Shown piece by piece: positions 30,059 to 32,577 of a stretch of DNA of 32,577 bases (the first letter of the stretch is position 1; the number at the start of each line of letters is the position of its first letter). This stretch comes from Candidatus Daviesbacteria bacterium RIFCSPHIGHO2_02_FULL_39_12 (GTDB lineage: Bacteria; Patescibacteriota; Microgenomatia; Daviesbacterales; UBA10151), in NCBI GenBank assembly GCA_001777055.1, contig MFCX01000003.1, forward strand, positions 1 to 32,577, read 5' to 3'. The position numbers were made by a program, and so were the translations under genes. Under the pieces are notes generated by a model. It saw only the letters and a list, made by a program, of their open reading frames with translations. It was not told the DNA's origin and did no database searches.

Positions 30059-31193
30059 CAAAACTACAACTAAAAACTTAAAAGTAAAAGATATTACAAT
30101 TTCGGTGTTAGGCAGCCATTCTGCATTAGATGTTTGCAGGGGAGCAAAGGATTTGGGGTTTAAAACTTTGGTAGTTGCGCAAAAGGGAAGAGATAAAACT
30201 TATGCCAAATATTTTAAGTCTCGGGACAATTTGGGGTGTGTTGATGAAGTAATAGAACTAGAAAAGTTTGCTGATATTTTAAATGAAGATATCCAACAGG
30301 AATTGCTAAAAAGGAACGCTATATTTGTTCCCCATAGATCTTTTGAAGTATATATTAATGATTACAATGCCATTGAAAATAAATTTAAAGCGCCGATATT
30401 TGGCAATAGATTTTTACTAAAAGTAGAAGAGCGTGGTGTTAAACTAAATCAATATGATTTATTAGACAAAGCCAATATTCGTTATCCTAAACAATTTAAT
30501 CCTGTACCAGACGGTACGGGACCAAAAGAAATCGATAGACTTTGTATTGTCAAAGTCCTAGAAAAGATGAGAGGGTATGAGCGGGCTTTTTTCCTGGTTG
30601 ATTCTTATGCCGGATATCAACATGAATCACAACGGTTAATAGATGAAGGTAAAATAACAAGAGAAGCCTTGGACAAAGCAGTGATAGAAGAGTTTGTAGT
30701 TGGAGTACAGGTCAATTTTAACTTTTTTTATTCTCCCCTGAATAAAAGGTTAGAATTAATAGGTACTGATACCAGAAGACAAACTAATCTTGATGGGATA
30801 CTTAGGTTAACTGGGAATTTCCAACAAAAGGTTATGGAAGATAATAGAGTACAGATTAAATACGAAGAAGCAGGACATATTGCGGTAACAGTTTTAGAGT
30901 CACTCTTAGAAGATGCTTTTTTAATAGGCGAGAGGTTTGTGGAAGCAGCGAAGCAGTTAGTAAGTCCCGGAGTGATTGGCCCATTCGGTTTACAAACAGT
31001 TATAACAGCGGGTCCTCCTAAAAAAGAAATTATTGTATTTGATGTTTCGCCCAGAATGCCGGGAAGCCCAGGAATTTTTGCAACTCCATATAGCGGATAT
31101 TTATATGGACAAAATATCAGTATGGGGAAAAGAGTAGCTATGGAAATCAAAGAAGCTGTCCGGAAAGGAAAATTAGAAGAGATTCTGACCTAA
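30027..31193 (+). CDS. PurP paralogue (formate-AICAR ligase family), second copy
   Basis: A diverged second copy, 388 residues. The family core begins about residue 21 (DITISVLGSHSALDVCRGAK); the first 20 residues (MSKLKTKSDLVKTTTKNLKV) come from repeats. It retains NAIFVPHRSFEVYI, IFGNRFLLKVEER, EEFVVGVQVNFNFFYSPL, GTDTRRQTNLDG, GPFGLQTVIT and VFDVSPRMPGSPGI. The ATP-grasp loop of the first copy (YGAAGGKGYF) corresponds to LEKMRGYERAFFLV, without the glycine-rich run. Archaea with two PurP copies are known. Whether this one is an active ligase, a partner subunit or has another substrate is open. Confidence 0.85.
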   Translation: MSKLKTKSDLVKTTTKNLKVKDITISVLGSHSALDVCRGAKDLGFKTLVVAQKGRDKTYAKYFKSRDNLGCVDEVIELEKFADILNEDIQQELLKRNAIFVPHRSFEVYINDYNAIENKFKAPIFGNRFLLKVEERGVKLNQYDLLDKANIRYPKQFNPVPDGTGPKEIDRLCIVKVLEKMRGYERAFFLVDSYAGYQHESQRLIDEGKITREALDKAVIEEFVVGVQVNFNFFYSPLNKRLELIGTDTRRQTNLDGILRLTGNFQQKVMEDNRVQIKYEEAGHIAVTVLESLLEDAFLIGERFVEAAKQLVSPGVIGPFGLQTVITAGPPKKEIIVFDVSPRMPGSPGIFATPYSGYLYGQNISMGKRVAMEIKEAVRKGKLEEILT

Positions 31194-31197
31194 CAAC

Positions 31198-32577
31198 TTG
31201 GACATACAAACAAAGTACGCTTTAATTTCTGTTTACGATAAAACCGGTATTTCGGATTTTGCTAAAGTTTTAGAAAAAATTGGCTATACAATTATTTCTA
31301 CCGGAGGAACTTTTAAGACCTTAACAGATGCAGGTATAAAAGTAGTACCAATAGAAGAAATTACAGGTAATCCCCGAGACAGTTTTGATGGTAGGATGAA
31401 AACCATCAGTTTTCAAATAGAATCCGGTATCTTGTTTGACAGAGAAAATCCTGATCATGTAAAACAAGCAGAGCAGTTAAAAGTTCCACAAATTGATATT
31501 GTAGTTTGTAACCTTTATCCTTTTGAAGAAAAACCGGGTGTTGAAACAATTGATGTTGGCGGGTCAACTATGATTAGAGCAGCTGCCAAAAATTATAAAA
31601 GTTGTTTGGTGGTAGTTAGTCCAAATGATTATGGGCAAGTAGCAAAAGCTTTAGAGAGCGCTAATGTGGATGAAAAATTAAGACAGGACTTGGCAGCAAA
31701 AGCTTTTTACTATTTATCATTTTACGATTCCCAAATTGGCAACTTTTTCTCTAAAGAAAAGTTTCCTAAAGAAGTTACGGTTCCACTTCGCCAAGCAAAA
31801 GTTTTACGCTACGGAGAAAATCCTCATCAAAAAGGAGTTTTGTATGTTATGCCAAAAACAAACTCACCCTTATCTAAATTAGAAAAACTTTGGGGTAGGG
31901 ATTTATCTGGTACCAATATTGGTGATATCTATTCAGGACTGGAAACCGTTAGGCAATTTAAAGAGGCTGCTGCCACAGTGATAAAACATTTAAGCCCTTG
32001 TGGCATTGCAACAGGAAAGGATCCGCAAGAAGCTTTGGCCAGGGCCATAGAAGCTGATCCGGTTTCCGCTTTTGGCGGTGTGATTGTTTTAAATAACCCA
32101 ATGGATTTGGAAACTGCCAGGCTTGTGGCAAAATTTAAAAATGAGTCTGAGGGAAATATTGATATCGTGGCAGTCCCGAGCATCACTAAAGACGCCTTAG
32201 AGTTTTTAAAAGGAATCAGAAAAAGTATGGGTATTTATACCTTTGGACCAATCCCCACTCAAAGAAGCGAAAAATGGGATCTGAAATATTTTGCCGGAGC
32301 TGTTTTACTGCAGGATTTTGACGACAATGTTGAGAATTCTTTTGGAAATTGGGAAATTGTGACAAAAAATAAACCTGCTCAAAAACAAATAGAACAAATG
32401 AAATTTGGTTTTAAGGCAGTAAAAGCGGTCAGGTCTAATGCGGTAATAGTTATAGATAGTCAAATACCAATGACCCGGGGTATTGGATCCGGACAGACAT
32501 CAAGGATTGGGGCTACAAAGATTTCACTGGAGCAGGCAGGCGACTTTGCAAAGGGAGGGATTTTAATTTCCGATAGC
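31198..32577 (+). CDS. purH: Bifunctional AICAR transformylase/IMP cyclohydrolase, truncated by the window end
   Basis: Starts at TTG 31198 (MDIQTKYALISVYDK), four bases after the second purP stop, and runs in frame to the window end (460 residues; about 50-60 are missing). The cyclohydrolase domain shows YTIISTGGTFKTL, DGRMKTI (Lys), CNLYPF (Tyr) and IDVGGSTMIRAAAKN (Asp, Lys). The transformylase domain shows RYGENPHQKG, TVIKHLSPCG with the catalytic Lys-His pair, DPVSAFGGVIVLN and GIGSGQTSR. The usual TLHPK after DGRVK is replaced by TISFQ. Both domains therefore look active, which makes PurP apparently redundant. The next expected residues would be the DAFFPF region. Confidence 0.93.
   Translation, partial: MDIQTKYALISVYDKTGISDFAKVLEKIGYTIISTGGTFKTLTDAGIKVVPIEEITGNPRDSFDGRMKTISFQIESGILFDRENPDHVKQAEQLKVPQIDIVVCNLYPFEEKPGVETIDVGGSTMIRAAAKNYKSCLVVVSPNDYGQVAKALESANVDEKLRQDLAAKAFYYLSFYDSQIGNFFSKEKFPKEVTVPLRQAKVLRYGENPHQKGVLYVMPKTNSPLSKLEKLWGRDLSGTNIGDIYSGLETVRQFKEAAATVIKHLSPCGIATGKDPQEALARAIEADPVSAFGGVIVLNNPMDLETARLVAKFKNESEGNIDIVAVPSITKDALEFLKGIRKSMGIYTFGPIPTQRSEKWDLKYFAGAVLLQDFDDNVENSFGNWEIVTKNKPAQKQIEQMKFGFKAVKAVRSNAVIVIDSQIPMTRGIGSGQTSRIGATKISLEQAGDFAKGGILISDS

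Noticed and set aside
1..32577. tRNA, rRNA, riboswitches or CRISPR arrays
   Set aside because: Intergenic spaces are nearly all below 110 bases, and none holds a cloverleaf, a known riboswitch core or spaced repeats that I can see.

Overview
The window is a compact, low-GC bacterial chromosome segment, almost entirely protein coding, with many 1-4 base overlaps between neighbouring genes and TGA used as stop. It most resembles a Candidate Phyla Radiation (Patescibacteria) genome, probably Microgenomates. The reasons are a trigger factor without its PPIase domain, short versions of housekeeping proteins, degenerate accessory genes, and many short palindromic repeats inside reading frames. This placement is inferred from style; no rRNA or tRNA gene lies here to confirm it.

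Layout. 1-559: a decayed aspartate racemase. 556-6297: translation, protein folding and replication genes (proS, a small unknown protein, tig, a HIT protein, rpsU, a broken yqeY, ybeY, dnaX). 6400-8541: folate one-carbon genes glyA and folD. 8571-9770: a TPR-like protein. 9771-10790: a gene graveyard with a DUF2283 fragment and a frameshifted NHL-repeat surface protein. 10793-11650 (minus): a kinase-fold-like protein, divergent from a 91-residue unknown that leads into ybaB and recR. 12881-17941: a Q-rich coiled-coil protein, cysS, cmk, an M16 peptidase and a glutamate dehydrogenase. 17938-18821 (minus): a lipid kinase/phosphatase pair. 18895-32577: a purine biosynthesis cluster (purF, purN, purD, a PurS-PurL fusion, purQ, guaA, purA on the minus strand, two archaeal-type purP paralogues, and purH running off the end).

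How the genes work together. GlyA and FolD can charge and oxidise one-carbon units on tetrahydrofolate, giving the 10-formyl-THF that PurN and PurH use. PurP instead uses free formate and ATP for the AICAR formylation step, so this step seems to be encoded twice or three times. PurF, PurD, PurN and PurSL/PurQ cover PRPP to FGAM. PurP/PurH close the ring to IMP; PurA and GuaA lead on to AMP and GMP. purM, purE/K, purC, purB and guaB are not in the window.

Two patterns cross the whole region. First, many transcription-unit starts have a -10 hexamer only 5-7 bases before the start codon, which suggests leaderless mRNAs; rpsU and some internal genes instead carry strong Shine-Dalgarno sequences. 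Second, short palindromes or tandem repeats sit in frame in dnaX, recR, gdhA, purL (three sites), guaA and purA, and form a new C-terminus for purD.
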